Below are positions 6,854-14,647 of a DNA stretch of 64,000 bases, piece by piece (the first letter of the stretch is position 1; each line of letters opens with the position of its first letter). The notes beneath the pieces are model-generated. The model was given only the letters and a program-made list of their open reading frames with translations, did no database searches and had not been told where the DNA came from. A program made the translations under genes and the position numbers. The stretch lies in contig JAIXZW010000021.1 in the NCBI GenBank assembly GCA_027489375.1, positions 186,001-250,000 on the forward strand, given 5' to 3'. The DNA is from Paracoccaceae bacterium (GTDB taxonomy: Bacteria > Pseudomonadota > Alphaproteobacteria > Rhodobacterales > Rhodobacteraceae).

Positions 6854-8377
6854 ATGACTGTTCCCGCCCTTACCTTTTCCGACGATCAGGCCGAAGCCTG
6901 GGACCGCGTTGCGGCTGAGTTGTTCCTGAGCGGGATCGACCTGACCGAAGGGGCGATCCTGCCGCGCGAGGAGGGCAAGCCCTCGGTTCTGGCGGTGGTC
7001 GGCAAGGCGGGGTCGGGCAAGACCATGCTGCTGGCAAGCCTGACCAAGGCGCTGGTCGCGGCGGGGGTCGAGGTCGTCTCGGGCGATTACGAGGGCAAGC
7101 GCCGGAAGGACCGGCGCACGCTGGCGGTGCTGGCGCCGACGAACAAGGCGGCCTCGGTGCTGCGCTTGCGCGGGGTTCCGGCGACGACGATCCACCGCAT
7201 CCTTTACACCCCCGTCTACGACCCAGAATACGAGCGGATCGCGGAATGGCTGGCGGGGACCGGCGACCGGCCTGTCGTCGAGGGGCTGACCGATCTGGCG
7301 CTGGATCGGGCGATGGGTTTCTACAAGACGGTCGCCTCGATTCCGGGGGCCTTGGCTGCGGCGGGGTTGAAGGGGTCGGATTTCATCAAGGGCTGGAAGC
7401 GGCGGGAAGAGCCGCTGGATGTGGGCTTCATCGACGAAAGCTCCATGCTCGACGAAAAGGCGCTGGAGGATCTGCGCGAGATTTTCCCCACGCTGGTGCT
7501 GTTCGGGGACCCCGCGCAGTTGGCCCCCGTGGGGCTGTCGGGCGAGATGGTCTTTGACCGGCTGGGCCAGTCGCGGCGGCTGGTGCTGAGCCGTATCCAC
7601 CGGCAGACGCAGGACAATCCGATCCTCGACCTTGCCCATGCGCTGGGGGACGAGAGCCTTGGCTTCGACCGGTTCGAGCGGATGGTGGAAGAGATCGCGG
7701 CGCGGGACGAGCGGGTGGTGCTCGCCGAGCGGGTGGATGCGGACCTGATGGCGCGCTCCCCCGTGCTGGTCTGGCGCAATGCGACGCGGATCAGGCTGAT
7801 CTCGGCCTTTCGCGGGGCGTTCGGCGCGCCGGAGGACGAGCTGTTGCCGGGCGAGCCGCTGATCTGCGACGGGATCGAATTGCCGCTCAAGCACCGCAAG
7901 AAGCGGATCGACCTTGAGGCGCGGGGTCTGATCAAGGGGGCGCAGGTGATCTATCTGGGGCCGGGGTCCAAGGACGGATTCGCGCGGCTGCATGTGGTGG
8001 GGGCCGAGGAGCCGCAGGTTTCGGCGGCGAGCATCATCAAGATCGAGAAGCCCGACGAGGTGGAGCCTTTCATCCCCTCGGCCGCGAAGATGGGGGCGGC
8101 TTTCCTGCACGGGGCGGCGGTGACGATCCACAAGGCGCAAGGGTCCCAGTGGGAGGATGTGCAGGTCTTTGCCCCCGACATCTATGCCGCCGCACAGGCG
8201 GGGCGGGCCGAGGCGGGCGTGCCGCTCTGGAAGCGGCTGGCCTATGTGGCGATCACGCGGGCGGAAAAGCGGCTTTTGTGGGTGACGCGCTACCGGCTGG
8301 CGCGGCCCAAGGGGGCGCTGGGGGTGGAGGACCTGCGCAAGGGTCCGGCGGCGCTGGCGCTGGCGGCGGAGGAGTGA
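6854..8377 (+). CDS. RecD/Pif1-like superfamily 1 DNA helicase
   Basis: 507 residues. Walker A is GKAGSGKT (residues 50-57). Walker B is GFIDESSML (near 198), with FGDPAQLAPVG (motif III) about 20 residues later. A UvrD_C_2-type C-terminal half contains HKAQGSQW and ends in the motif YVAITRAEKRLLWVTRYR. This is the architecture of short exonuclease-V-like or Pif1-like helicases, which translocate on DNA with ATP hydrolysis. No RecB or RecC neighbours are present, so it is not the RecD of RecBCD. It likely works alone in repair or recombination. The stop codon is followed immediately by two hairpins (8378-8422). Confidence 0.85.
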   Translation: MTVPALTFSDDQAEAWDRVAAELFLSGIDLTEGAILPREEGKPSVLAVVGKAGSGKTMLLASLTKALVAAGVEVVSGDYEGKRRKDRRTLAVLAPTNKAASVLRLRGVPATTIHRILYTPVYDPEYERIAEWLAGTGDRPVVEGLTDLALDRAMGFYKTVASIPGALAAAGLKGSDFIKGWKRREEPLDVGFIDESSMLDEKALEDLREIFPTLVLFGDPAQLAPVGLSGEMVFDRLGQSRRLVLSRIHRQTQDNPILDLAHALGDESLGFDRFERMVEEIAARDERVVLAERVDADLMARSPVLVWRNATRIRLISAFRGAFGAPEDELLPGEPLICDGIELPLKHRKKRIDLEARGLIKGAQVIYLGPGSKDGFARLHVVGAEEPQVSAASIIKIEKPDEVEPFIPSAAKMGAAFLHGAAVTIHKAQGSQWEDVQVFAPDIYAAAQAGRAEAGVPLWKRLAYVAITRAEKRLLWVTRYRLARPKGALGVEDLRKGPAALALAAEE

Positions 8378-8422
8378 GCAAATTCCTTCGAGGGAATTTG
8401 CAATCTTCTTCGAAGAAAATTG
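8378..8422. terminator. Two abutting hairpins after helicase gene
   Basis: GCAAATTCC-TTCGAG-GGAATTTGC (8378-8401) is a perfect 9-base stem that starts at the base after the helicase stop codon. It is followed without a gap by CAATCTTCTT/CGAAGAAAATTG (8401-8422). There is no T run, so they may be a repeat or a factor-dependent processing site rather than an intrinsic terminator. Confidence 0.45.
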
Positions 8423-8469
8423 CGGTGGTCCCGCGTTGCCGCTAGGTTCGCCCTGAGATCAGGAGGCCC

Positions 8470-8709
8470 ATGATGCGCTGCGTTTTCGTCCAGTTCCGCT
8501 GCACCCCCGGCAAGACCTACGAGGTGGCCGATGCCATCTATGACCGCGAGGTGGTGAGCGAGCTTTACTCCACGAGCGGGGAATATGACCTGATCGCCAA
8601 GGTCTATATCCCCGACGAGGAGGATGTGGGCCATTACCTTTCGGGTCGGCTGTTCGACATTCCGGGGATCGTGCGGACGCTGACCACGATGACCTTCAAG
8701 GCGTTCTGA
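8470..8709 (+). CDS. Stand-alone Lrp/AsnC RAM ligand-binding domain
   Basis: 79 residues covering only the regulation-of-amino-acid-metabolism (RAM) alpha/beta fold found at the C-terminus of Lrp/AsnC regulators. There is no helix-turn-helix. Landmarks are CVFVQFRCTPGKTYEVA, the TSGEYDLIAKV strand and the GIVRTLTTMTFKAF end. Such proteins form dimers or rings and bind small effectors, possibly modulating full-length Lrp proteins. AGGAGG at 8461 precedes the ATG pair at 8470/8473. The first is annotated, and the second is equally possible. Confidence 0.8.
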   Translation: MMRCVFVQFRCTPGKTYEVADAIYDREVVSELYSTSGEYDLIAKVYIPDEEDVGHYLSGRLFDIPGIVRTLTTMTFKAF

Positions 8710-8778
8710 GCGGCAAGGCGTTCTGAGGGGCGGCTCCGGCGCGGTTTTCGCGGTCGGGCGGGGTGCCCCCCACCCCAT

Positions 8779-8799
8779 CCCTCCCCACGAGGGGGAGGG
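8779..8799. repeat. C/G hairpin repeat (CCCTCCCC-ACGA-GGGGGAGGG)
   Basis: A G+C hairpin with an ACGA loop. A diverged copy with the same ACGAGGGGGAGGG right half occurs at 46783-46807 after the DUF3253 gene. Both are intergenic. Purpose unknown. Confidence 0.45.
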
Positions 8800-8844
8800 A
8801 GGCGCATTGGCCTTGGCGGTCCGTTCCTGTGGTGAAGCGCGAAA

Positions 8845-8901
8845 GGGGGGCTTCGCGCCCCCCTCGGGGCTGCGCCCCTTCACCCCCTGCGGGATATTTG
8901 G
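8845..8901 (-). repeat. Family-1 palindromic repeat, reverse copy
   Basis: Reverse orientation: a G6/C6 terminal hairpin with a CTTCGCG loop (variant of the usual CCGTCTG), inner stem GGGGC/GCCCC, then GCGGGATATTT and the linker GGGAACAGATGA. It ends 13 bases before the pyrD stop codon, so it may help terminate pyrD transcription. Confidence 0.75.
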
Positions 8902-8913
8902 GAACAGATGAAA

Positions 8914-9975
8914 TCAGAGCCAGCGGGCGCGGTCGGTGCCTGTGGCTTCGGCCACGGTTGCAAAGCCGTCACGGGCGAGGAGCTGGTCGAGGCCGCGGGC
9001 GATTTCGGCGGCGAGGCTGATGCCGCCGTAGACCATCGCGGTGTAAAACTGGACCGCCGAAGCGCCGGCGCGGATCTTGGCGTAGGCCTGTTCCGCCGAG
9101 CCGATGCCGCCCACGCCGATGAGGGGGAGTTTGCCCTCGGTGAGGTGCGAGAGGCGGGCGAGGGTGCGGGTGGATTTCTCGAACAGGGGGTGGCCGGAGA
9201 GGCCGCCGGTTTCGGCGCGGTGCGGGCTGGTGAGGCCGTCGCGCGAGAGGGTGGTGTTGGTGGCGATGATGCCCGCGATGCCTGCGGCAAGGGCGACCTC
9301 GGCCACTTCGGCGAGGTCTTGTTCGGTCAGGTCGGGGGCGATTTTCAGGAAGACGGGGATGGGGGTGGCGAGTCGGGCGCGGGTGTCCATCACGCCTTGG
9401 AGCAGGGCGGTGAGGGCGGCGCGGCCCTGAAGGTCGCGCAATTTCTCGGTATTGGGCGAGGAGACGTTGACGGTCGCAAAGTCCACATGCGGGCCGCAGA
9501 GGGCGAGGACGCGGGCGAAATCGGCGGCGCGGTCGGCGCTGTCTTTGTTGGCGCCGAGGTTAAGGCCCACGGGGACGGGGCCGCGCTTGCGGGCTTCGAG
9601 CCGTGCGGCGATGGCCTCCATCCCGTCGTTGTTGAAGCCGAAGCGGTTGATGGCGGCGCGGTCTTCGGTCAGGCGGAAGAGGCGCGGTTTGGGGTTGCCG
9701 CTTTGCGGGCGGGGGGTGGCGGCGCCGACCTCGATGAAGCCGAAGCCTGCGCGGGAGAGGGGGGCGATGGCGGTGGCGTTCTTGTCATAGCCTGCGGCGA
9801 GGCCGACGGGGTTCAAGAGCGGCATCCCTGCCAGCGTGGTGGCAAGGCGGGGCGAGGTGACGGGGCCGGAGAGCGGGGCGAGGCCCGAGCGCAGCGCGGC
9901 GATGGAGAGGCCGTGTGCCGTTTCGGGGTCGAACCTGTGCAACAGGCCGAGGGCGGCGCGTTCGATCGGTGTCAC
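8914..9975 (-). CDS. pyrD: Dihydroorotate dehydrogenase (quinone), class 2
   Basis: 353 residues. The enzyme oxidises dihydroorotate to orotate with quinone as acceptor, in pyrimidine synthesis at the inner membrane. The N-terminal hydrophobic helix segment ([20 protein letters not shown]) is the quinone and membrane tunnel typical of class 2. FMN-site landmarks are [29 protein letters not shown] and the catalytic serine segment NVSSPNT. Near the end are GVGGIGS and [11 protein letters not shown]. The GTG start at 9975 overlaps the stop of the upstream DUF952 gene by four bases (GTGA), which supports both the start and translational coupling. Confidence 0.93.
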   Translation of the reverse strand: MTPIERAALGLLHRFDPETAHGLSIAALRSGLAPLSGPVTSPRLATTLAGMPLLNPVGLAAGYDKNATAIAPLSRAGFGFIEVGAATPRPQSGNPKPRLFRLTEDRAAINRFGFNNDGMEAIAARLEARKRGPVPVGLNLGANKDSADRAADFARVLALCGPHVDFATVNVSSPNTEKLRDLQGRAALTALLQGVMDTRARLATPIPVFLKIAPDLTEQDLAEVAEVALAAGIAGIIATNTTLSRDGLTSPHRAETGGLSGHPLFEKSTRTLARLSHLTEGKLPLIGVGGIGSAEQAYAKIRAGASAVQFYTAMVYGGISLAAEIARGLDQLLARDGFATVAEATGTDRARWL

Positions 9976-10310
9976 CAGAGTCCCTCGGGGAAGATATGGC
10001 CGGTGGCGCCGAGGGGGAGGGATTTGTCCCAGACCACGTCGGCAAGCGTCAGGCGGCGGTAAAGATGCGGGAAAAGCGCGCCGCCGCGCGAGGGTTCCCA
10101 TTTCAGCGCCGCGCCGAGCGTGTCGGAATTCGCCGCGACGAGGACGAGGTCGCTTTCGGTGGCGAACCACTTGGCGGCGGTTTCGGCGACCTGTGCCGAG
10201 GTGGAGAAATGGATGAACCCGTCGGCAAGGTCGACGGGCGCGCCATCGGTCTGGCCTGCGGCGCGGAACGCATCCCATTCGGGGCGGCGGAAGATCTTGT
10301 AGATCAGCAT
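9972..10310 (-). CDS. DUF952 family protein
   Basis: 112 residues starting [19 protein letters not shown]. It has the DUF952 pattern YKI...[19 protein letters not shown] and W..SRGG.LFPHLYR. DUF952 proteins are structurally related to glutathione-S-transferase-like or ADP-ribosyl-transferase-like small folds, and their reaction is not established to my knowledge. The gene overlaps pyrD by four bases and is cotranscribed with it. An ATG five codons upstream (10325) is possible, but the MLIYKIF start fits the family better. Confidence 0.8.
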   Translation of the reverse strand: MLIYKIFRRPEWDAFRAAGQTDGAPVDLADGFIHFSTSAQVAETAAKWFATESDLVLVAANSDTLGAALKWEPSRGGALFPHLYRRLTLADVVWDKSLPLGATGHIFPEGLW

Positions 10311-10402
10311 GGGCGGTTCATGCACCGTGACGCGGGAACGGTCAATGGTGTTGGGCTTCGGGGGGTGTTGGCCTTTGGCGCTTGCGTCCCTATCCTGGGG
10401 CG

Positions 10403-11053
10403 ATGTGCGGTCGCTTTACCATCACCCATCCGAACGAGGCTTTGGCACGGCTTTTCGACGCCGGCATGGGCAATGACCTGCCGCCCGTGCCGCGGTTCAA
10501 CGTCTGCCCGACGACGCCGGTCGCGGTGGTGACGAGCGCGGGCGGGCAGCGGCGGCTGCGGGCGATGCGCTGGGGGTTCATTCCAAGCTGGTACAAGACG
10601 CCCTCGGACGGGCCGCTGATCATCAACGCCCGCGCCGATACGGTGGCGGTGAAGCCCGCCTTCCGCGAGGCGGTGCGGGCGCGGCGCTGCATCGTGCCGG
10701 CGAGCGGGTTCTACGAATGGCAGACGGAAGGAAAGGCCAAGCTGCCGTGGTATTTCACCCGCACCGATGGCGCGCCGATGGCCTTTGCCGGTCTGTGGCA
10801 GCGCTGGGGCGAGATCGACACGGTGGCCATCGTCTCGACCGATGCGGGGCCGGGGATGCAGGGGTTGCACCATCGGGAAGCCGTGGTGCTGGAACGGGGC
10901 GACTGGCCGCTCTGGCTGGGCGAGGCGGGGCATGGGGCGGCGGTGCTGATGAAGGCGTCAGCCGGGGGGGTGTTGCGCTGCCATCGCGTGGATGCGGCGG
11001 TCAACTCCAACCGCGCCGAGGGGGCGCAGTTGATCGCGCCGATTTCGGGGTGA
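10403..11053 (+). CDS. SOS response-associated protein, HMCES/YedK family
   Basis: 216 residues. The family forms a covalent DNA-protein crosslink at abasic sites in single-stranded DNA through the N-terminal cysteine. After removal of Met1 the protein begins CGRFT, so Cys2 is placed to react, and this fixes the start at 10403. Other landmarks are NVCPTT, MRWGFIPSWYK, the INARADTVAVKPAFREA segment, PASGFYEWQ with the active-site glutamate, and HHREAVV in place of the more usual HxRMPV. Its expression is often SOS-linked, but I see no clear LexA box. Confidence 0.9.
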   Translation: MCGRFTITHPNEALARLFDAGMGNDLPPVPRFNVCPTTPVAVVTSAGGQRRLRAMRWGFIPSWYKTPSDGPLIINARADTVAVKPAFREAVRARRCIVPASGFYEWQTEGKAKLPWYFTRTDGAPMAFAGLWQRWGEIDTVAIVSTDAGPGMQGLHHREAVVLERGDWPLWLGEAGHGAAVLMKASAGGVLRCHRVDAAVNSNRAEGAQLIAPISG

Positions 11054-11058
11054 CGGTC

Positions 11059-11087
11059 TTGCACTCGGGGGCGGGGCTGGCTAGATA
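11059..11087 (+). promoter_or_regulatory. tRNA-Gly promoter
   Basis: TTGCAC (11059-11064), 17 bases, TAGATA (11082-11087). The spacing is ideal and the expected start point is a few bases before the tRNA 5' end at 11097. Confidence 0.65.
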
Positions 11088-11096
11088 GGCGTCAGC

Positions 11097-11170
11097 GCGG
11101 GCGTTGTGTAATGGTAAGACCCTTGCCTTCCAAGCAAGAGACGCGGGTTCGATTCCCGCCGCCCGCTCCA
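11097..11170 (+). tRNA. tRNA-Gly (anticodon UCC)
   Basis: A 74-base cloverleaf with encoded CCA. The acceptor stem GCGGGCG pairs with CGCCCGC, the D-arm holds AATGGTA, and the anticodon loop CTTCCAA (anticodon TCC) is closed by CTTGC/GCAAG. The T-arm is CGGGTTCGATTCCCG, followed by U at the discriminator position and CCA. All stems pair. Confidence 0.95.
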
Positions 11171-11199
11171 ATCCCAATCCCAATCCCAATCCCAATCCC
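11168..11199 (+). repeat. CCAATC hexamer tandem repeat at tRNA 3' end
   Basis: Five perfect CCAATC units plus a partial sixth. The first unit starts with the CCA of the tRNA itself. It ends at the VOC gene's stop codon region. Probably slippage expansion. No direct function is evident. Confidence 0.8.
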
Positions 11200-11201
11200 T
11201 G

Positions 11202-11627
11202 TCATCCTGTCTGGCCTGTCGCTGCCTTTTCGGCGGCTGCCATGTCCATCCACATCGGTTCGAACACGTTTCCGTCGGGGTCGTGGAAGGTGCGGCCATA
11301 CATGAAGCCGTAGTCGAGCGGGGGTTTCGGTTCGGTCCCGCCGTGGGCGAGGGCGGCTTCGGTGATGGCATCGACCGCGGCGCGGCTGTCGCGGGAGAGG
11401 GCGATGAGGGCGGCGGTGCTGGTCATCGTGTCGGCGCGGGGCAGGGCGGCGAAGTGGTCGAATCGGGGGTGGGTCAGGAGCATCAGGAAGATGGTGTCCG
11501 AGATCACGATGCAGGCGGCCTGATCGTCGGTGAAGCGGGGTTCGGTGCGCCAGCCCAGCGCCTCGTAAAAGCGGATGGAGCGGGCGAGGTCGGAGACGGG
11601 AAGGTTGACGAAGATCATCTGTTGCAT
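11202..11627 (-). CDS. VOC superfamily (glyoxalase-like) protein
   Basis: 141 residues. The fold is the paired beta-alpha-beta-beta-beta module of the vicinal oxygen chelate superfamily. The first half has MIFVNLPVSDLARSIRFYEALGW and the second ends with FHDPDGNVFEPMWMD. Such proteins bind a divalent metal and act as lyases, dioxygenases or resistance proteins, and the substrate here is unknown. The start at 11627 (MQQMIF) is the first ATG before the conserved strand. The gene ends directly next to the hexamer repeat after tRNA-Gly, in convergent orientation. Confidence 0.8.
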   Translation of the reverse strand: MQQMIFVNLPVSDLARSIRFYEALGWRTEPRFTDDQAACIVISDTIFLMLLTHPRFDHFAALPRADTMTSTAALIALSRDSRAAVDAITEAALAHGGTEPKPPLDYGFMYGRTFHDPDGNVFEPMWMDMAAAEKAATGQTG

Positions 11628-11756
11628 GGCTGCGCCCTTTCGCTGTGGTGGCATGGTGGGCGCGGTATGGCGGGGTGGTCAAGGGTGGTTCGGGGAGGGG
11701 GGTAGTTCGGGGAGGGGGGCGGGTGTGGCCGCTCTGTTCCCGTTCCGGCGGAGGGC

Positions 11757-11936
11757 GGCGGGGGGCCGTCTGCCCCCTGTCGGCGCGGGCGCGCCGCACC
11801 CCCCGTGGATCTTTGCCGGGGATATTTGCCGAAGATTTTTGGGCGCGTGCGAAAGGGGGGCGTCTTTGCCCTTTCACACTGCCCAAATATCCTCGGGGGG
11901 GGCGCGGAACGCGCCTTGGGGGGCAGACGGCCCCCC
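11757..11936. repeat. Family-1 palindromic repeat, inverted pair
   Basis: The reverse copy (11757-11826) has GGGGGGCCGTCTGCCCCC and inner stem GGCGCG/CGCGCC, but the CCTCGGGG motif is interrupted by extra bases before GATATTT. The forward copy (11884-11936) has stem GGCGCG-GAA-CGCGCC and GGGGGGCAGACGGCCCCCC. The pair lies between the VOC gene and fabI. Confidence 0.8.
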
Positions 11937-12000
11937 TTGCGCCGGTTGGCACGGAGGGGTGCGGGTGCGGGACGGGTGCGTTTCGCTTCGCGCCGTCGGG

Positions 12001-12810
12001 TCAGCCCTTGTCAGCGCCGCCGTTCATCTGGTCGGGTTGCGGCATGCCGAGCACGTGGTAGCCGCCGTCGACGTGGATGATCTCGCCCGTGGTGAAGGCA
12101 CCGTAGTTCGAGGCGAGCCAGACGGCGGTGCCGCCCACCGCTTCGAGCGTGGCGTTGGAGCGGAGGGGGGCGTTCGCCTCGGTATGGCGGTAGGTGGCGC
12201 GGGCACCGCCGATGGCGGCGCCGGCCAGCGTCTTCATCGGGCCGGGTGAGACGGCATTGACGCGGATGCCCTGCGGGCCGAGGTCGTTGGCGAGGTAGCG
12301 GACCGAGCTTTCCAGCGCCGCCTTTGCCACGCCCATGACGTTGTAATTCGGCGTGACGCGGTTGGAGCCGCCGTAGGTCAGGGTGATCAGCGTCCCGCCT
12401 GCGGGCATCAGCTCTGCCGCACGGCGCGACACGTCGATGAAGCTGTAGCACGAAATCGCCAGCGAATTGGTGAAGTTGCCGCGGCTTGTGTTGATGAAGC
12501 GGCCCGTCAGCTCGTTCTTGTCGGAATAGGCGATGGCATGGACGAGGAAGTCGATGGTCCCCCACCGCTCCCTGAGCGCGGCGAAGCAGGAGTCGAGCGA
12601 GGCGTCGTCGGTGACATCGACATCCACCATGAAATCCGACCCGACCGAAGCGGCAAGGGGCGCAAGGCGCTTGCCGAAGGCTTCGCCCTGATAGGAGAAG
12701 GCAAGCTCTGCGCCTTCGTCGGCCATTGCCTTGGCGATGCCCCATGCGATGGAGCGTTCGTTGGCAACGCCCATGACGAGCCCGCGCTTGCCCTTCATCA
12801 GTTCGGCCAT
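12001..12810 (-). CDS. fabI: Enoyl-[acyl-carrier-protein] reductase (NADH)
   Basis: 269 residues. It catalyses the last reduction of each fatty acid elongation cycle. The short-chain-dehydrogenase-like fold has the FabI cofactor start GLVMGVANERSIAWGIAKAM, the VHAIAYSDKNEL strand and the catalytic pair in NYNVMGVAK (Tyr and Lys, near residues 155-163). The conserved RVNAVSPGPMKTLA is followed by an ITG-like end, GEIIHVDGGYHVLG. An AAGGGA site precedes the ATG at 12810. It is the last gene of the fabA-fabB-fabI set, 40 bases behind fabB. Confidence 0.95.
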   Translation of the reverse strand: MAELMKGKRGLVMGVANERSIAWGIAKAMADEGAELAFSYQGEAFGKRLAPLAASVGSDFMVDVDVTDDASLDSCFAALRERWGTIDFLVHAIAYSDKNELTGRFINTSRGNFTNSLAISCYSFIDVSRRAAELMPAGGTLITLTYGGSNRVTPNYNVMGVAKAALESSVRYLANDLGPQGIRVNAVSPGPMKTLAGAAIGGARATYRHTEANAPLRSNATLEAVGGTAVWLASNYGAFTTGEIIHVDGGYHVLGMPQPDQMNGGADKG

Positions 12811-12850
12811 GTCACTGTCCCTTTGCTTGCGGCTGCCGGATTTGCCCGTT

Positions 12851-14080
12851 TCAGCCGAGATATTTGCTCATCACGAGGGTCGCGTTGGTGCCGCCGAAGC
12901 CGAAGCTGTTCGACAGGACCGAGTCGAGGTTCACGCCCGTGCGCAGTTCCGTCACGATTTCCGACGGGTCCAGCGCGGGGTCGAGTGTCTTGACGTTGGC
13001 GGAAGCCGCGATGAAGTCGCCGTTCATCATGAGAAGCGAATAGATCGCCTCGTGCACGCCGGTCGCGCCGAGGCTGTGGCCGGTCAGCGATTTGGTCGAG
13101 GCGACGGGGGGCGTCGTGCCCTTGCCGAAGACGCGGCGGATCGCTTCCATCTCGGTGACATCTCCCACGGGGGTCGAGGTGCCGTGCGAGTTGATATAGT
13201 CGATCTTGCGCCCCTGCGGCAGGGTAGAGAGGGCGAGGCGCATGGAACGCTCGCCGCCTTCGCCGCTGGGTGCCACCATGTCATGCCCGTCCGAGGTCGC
13301 GCCGTAGCCGGTGACTTCGGCGTAGATCTTGGCGCCACGCGCGAGGGCGTGGTTCAACTCTTCCAGCACGACGACACCGCCGCCGCCCGCGATGACGAAG
13401 CCGTCCCGCGTCGCGTCATAGGTGCGCGAGGCGGTTTCCGGCGCGTCGTTGTATTTCGACGACATGGCCCCCATCGCGTCGAAGAGGCAGGAGAGGGTCC
13501 AATCGAGTTCCTCGCCGCCACCCGCAAAGACGATGTCCTGCTTGCCGAACTGGATCAGTTCCGCCCCGTTGCCGATGCAATGGGCCGAGGTGGAGCAGGC
13601 CGAGGTGATCGAATAGTTCACGCCCTTGATCTTGAACGGCGTGGCAAGGCAGGCCGAGGTGGTCGAGGACATGCCCTTGGTCACGCCGAAGGGGCCGATG
13701 CGCTTGGGCGAGCCGGTTTCGCGGACGATGTTGTGCGCCTTGAAGAAGGACTTGGTCGAGGGGCCGCCGGAGCCGACGATGATCCCCGTGCGTTCGTTCG
13801 AGACGTCCGAGGGGTCGAGGCCGGAGTCTTTGACCGCCTGTTCCATCGCGATGAAGTTATAGGCCGCGCCGTCGCCCATGAAGCGCAGGTCGCGTTTGTC
13901 GATGTGGTCTTCGAGCACGATGTTCGGCTGGCCGTGAACCTGCGACCGGAACCCGCGTTCGGCGTATTCGGGGGCAAAGACGATGCCGGACTTGCCCGCG
14001 CGGAGCGAGGCCTCGACCTCGGACGCGGTGTTGCCGATGGGCGAGACGATGCCGATCCCTGTGATGACGACGCGACGCAT
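12851..14080 (-). CDS. fabB: 3-oxoacyl-ACP synthase I
   Basis: 409 residues. This condensing enzyme elongates acyl-ACP and is needed, with FabA, for unsaturated fatty acid synthesis. Active-site landmarks are the nucleophilic cysteine in [14 protein letters not shown] (about residue 163) and the two histidines in [11 protein letters not shown] and TGHSLGATG. The C-terminus is [18 protein letters not shown]. FabB rather than FabF is favoured by the length, the [14 protein letters not shown]-like region and the neighbouring fabA. GGAGG precedes the ATG at 14080. Upstream is a 567-base structured intergenic region before fabA. Confidence 0.93.
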   Translation of the reverse strand: MRRVVITGIGIVSPIGNTASEVEASLRAGKSGIVFAPEYAERGFRSQVHGQPNIVLEDHIDKRDLRFMGDGAAYNFIAMEQAVKDSGLDPSDVSNERTGIIVGSGGPSTKSFFKAHNIVRETGSPKRIGPFGVTKGMSSTTSACLATPFKIKGVNYSITSACSTSAHCIGNGAELIQFGKQDIVFAGGGEELDWTLSCLFDAMGAMSSKYNDAPETASRTYDATRDGFVIAGGGGVVVLEELNHALARGAKIYAEVTGYGATSDGHDMVAPSGEGGERSMRLALSTLPQGRKIDYINSHGTSTPVGDVTEMEAIRRVFGKGTTPPVASTKSLTGHSLGATGVHEAIYSLLMMNGDFIAASANVKTLDPALDPSEIVTELRTGVNLDSVLSNSFGFGGTNATLVMSKYLG

Positions 14081-14121
14081 GGGGCCTCCGATGCTTTGGC
14101 TTTGGTTTTCTGTAAGGGAGC

Positions 14122-14169
14122 GGGGGGATGGGGGCAAGGGGGATGGGGAATTTGGGGGGAGGGGGGGGG
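14122..14169 (+). other. G-tract cluster with quadruplex potential
   Basis: At least six runs of four or more G (up to nine) occur within 48 bases upstream of fabB. The fabA-fabB transcript would carry the complementary C-rich strand. Quadruplex or i-motif formation is possible but untested. Confidence 0.5.
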
Positions 14170-14222
14170 CGAGGTGCGGGCCTTTCGCCGACGGTCAGGA
14201 TTGGCACGTGGCCCAAAGCCAC

Positions 14223-14296
14223 GGGCCGCGCCCGCACCGCCCCCACGGGGCGGGCGCATGTATACATGCACCCACCCCGCGGTGCGGGCGCGGCCC
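14223..14296. repeat. 74-base near-perfect palindrome (cruciform)
   Basis: Perfect outer arms of 18 bases (14223-14240 with 14279-14296, GGGCCGCGCCCGCACC and complement) enclose inner arms GGGGCGGGCGCATGTA and TACATGCACCCACCCC. The inner arms mismatch at two positions, and a short CCCCAC stretch is unpaired. The centre is TGTATACA. It lies between fabB and fabA and shows no coding signal. Confidence 0.85.
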
Positions 14297-14340
14297 TATC
14301 GTCGGGAAAGGACGCGTGCCCTTCCGGAGCGGCAATGTCG

Positions 14341-14361
14341 GGTGCGCATTTGCTGCGCACC
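14341..14361. repeat. Family-2 repeat GGTGCGCA/TGCGCACC, copy 1
   Basis: An 8-base perfect stem with a five-base loop (TTTGC). One of four copies of this second repeat family in the window; three lie in this fabA-fabB gap. Confidence 0.7.
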
Positions 14362-14450
14362 GCACCGTGCCGTGCCTTCCGGTCGGGCCGCAAGGCGGAC
14401 GGGTGTTCGCGTTGCTTGAAGCGGGCGGCGGGCGCGATTACGCTAGGAGT

Positions 14451-14530
14451 TGTCCTTTGGCGGGCGGATTTTTATCTGCGGGGCGCTTTGGCGCCTGCGG
14501 CAGCGAGTATCCAGATGACGTCAAAGGACA
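14451..14530. repeat. 80-base segment with 9-base terminal inverted repeats
   Basis: It starts with TGTCCTTTG and ends with CAAAGGACA, with an internal hairpin GGCGC-TTT-GGCGCC. There is no coding frame of note. It may be a small RNA or a very short inverted-repeat element remnant. No target-site duplication is obvious. Confidence 0.4.
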
Positions 14531-14565
14531 CCATTCATGCCCGTTTAGCAGTTTCCCTAGGCCAA

Positions 14566-14639
14566 GGTGCGCAACGAGTGCGCACCCTACGGGTGTGTCA
14601 TGCAGGAAGGGCGGGTAGGGTGCGCACTTGCTGCGCACC
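14566..14639. repeat. Family-2 repeat, copies 2 and 3, forming a larger inverted repeat
   Basis: Two GGTGCGCA/TGCGCACC hairpins (14566-14586, 14619-14639). In addition AGTGCGCACCCTAC (14577-14590) and GTAGGGTGCGCACT (14615-14628) form a 14-base perfect stem across a 24-base loop, so two alternative foldings exclude each other. It lies right after the fabA stop codon and may act in 3'-end formation. Confidence 0.7.
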
Positions 14640-14647
14640 GCCCCCCC

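Noticed and set aside
14117-14640. Small protein genes within the fabA-fabB gap
   Set aside because: The open frames consist of Gly/Arg-rich translation of G tracts and palindromes and lack convincing starts.
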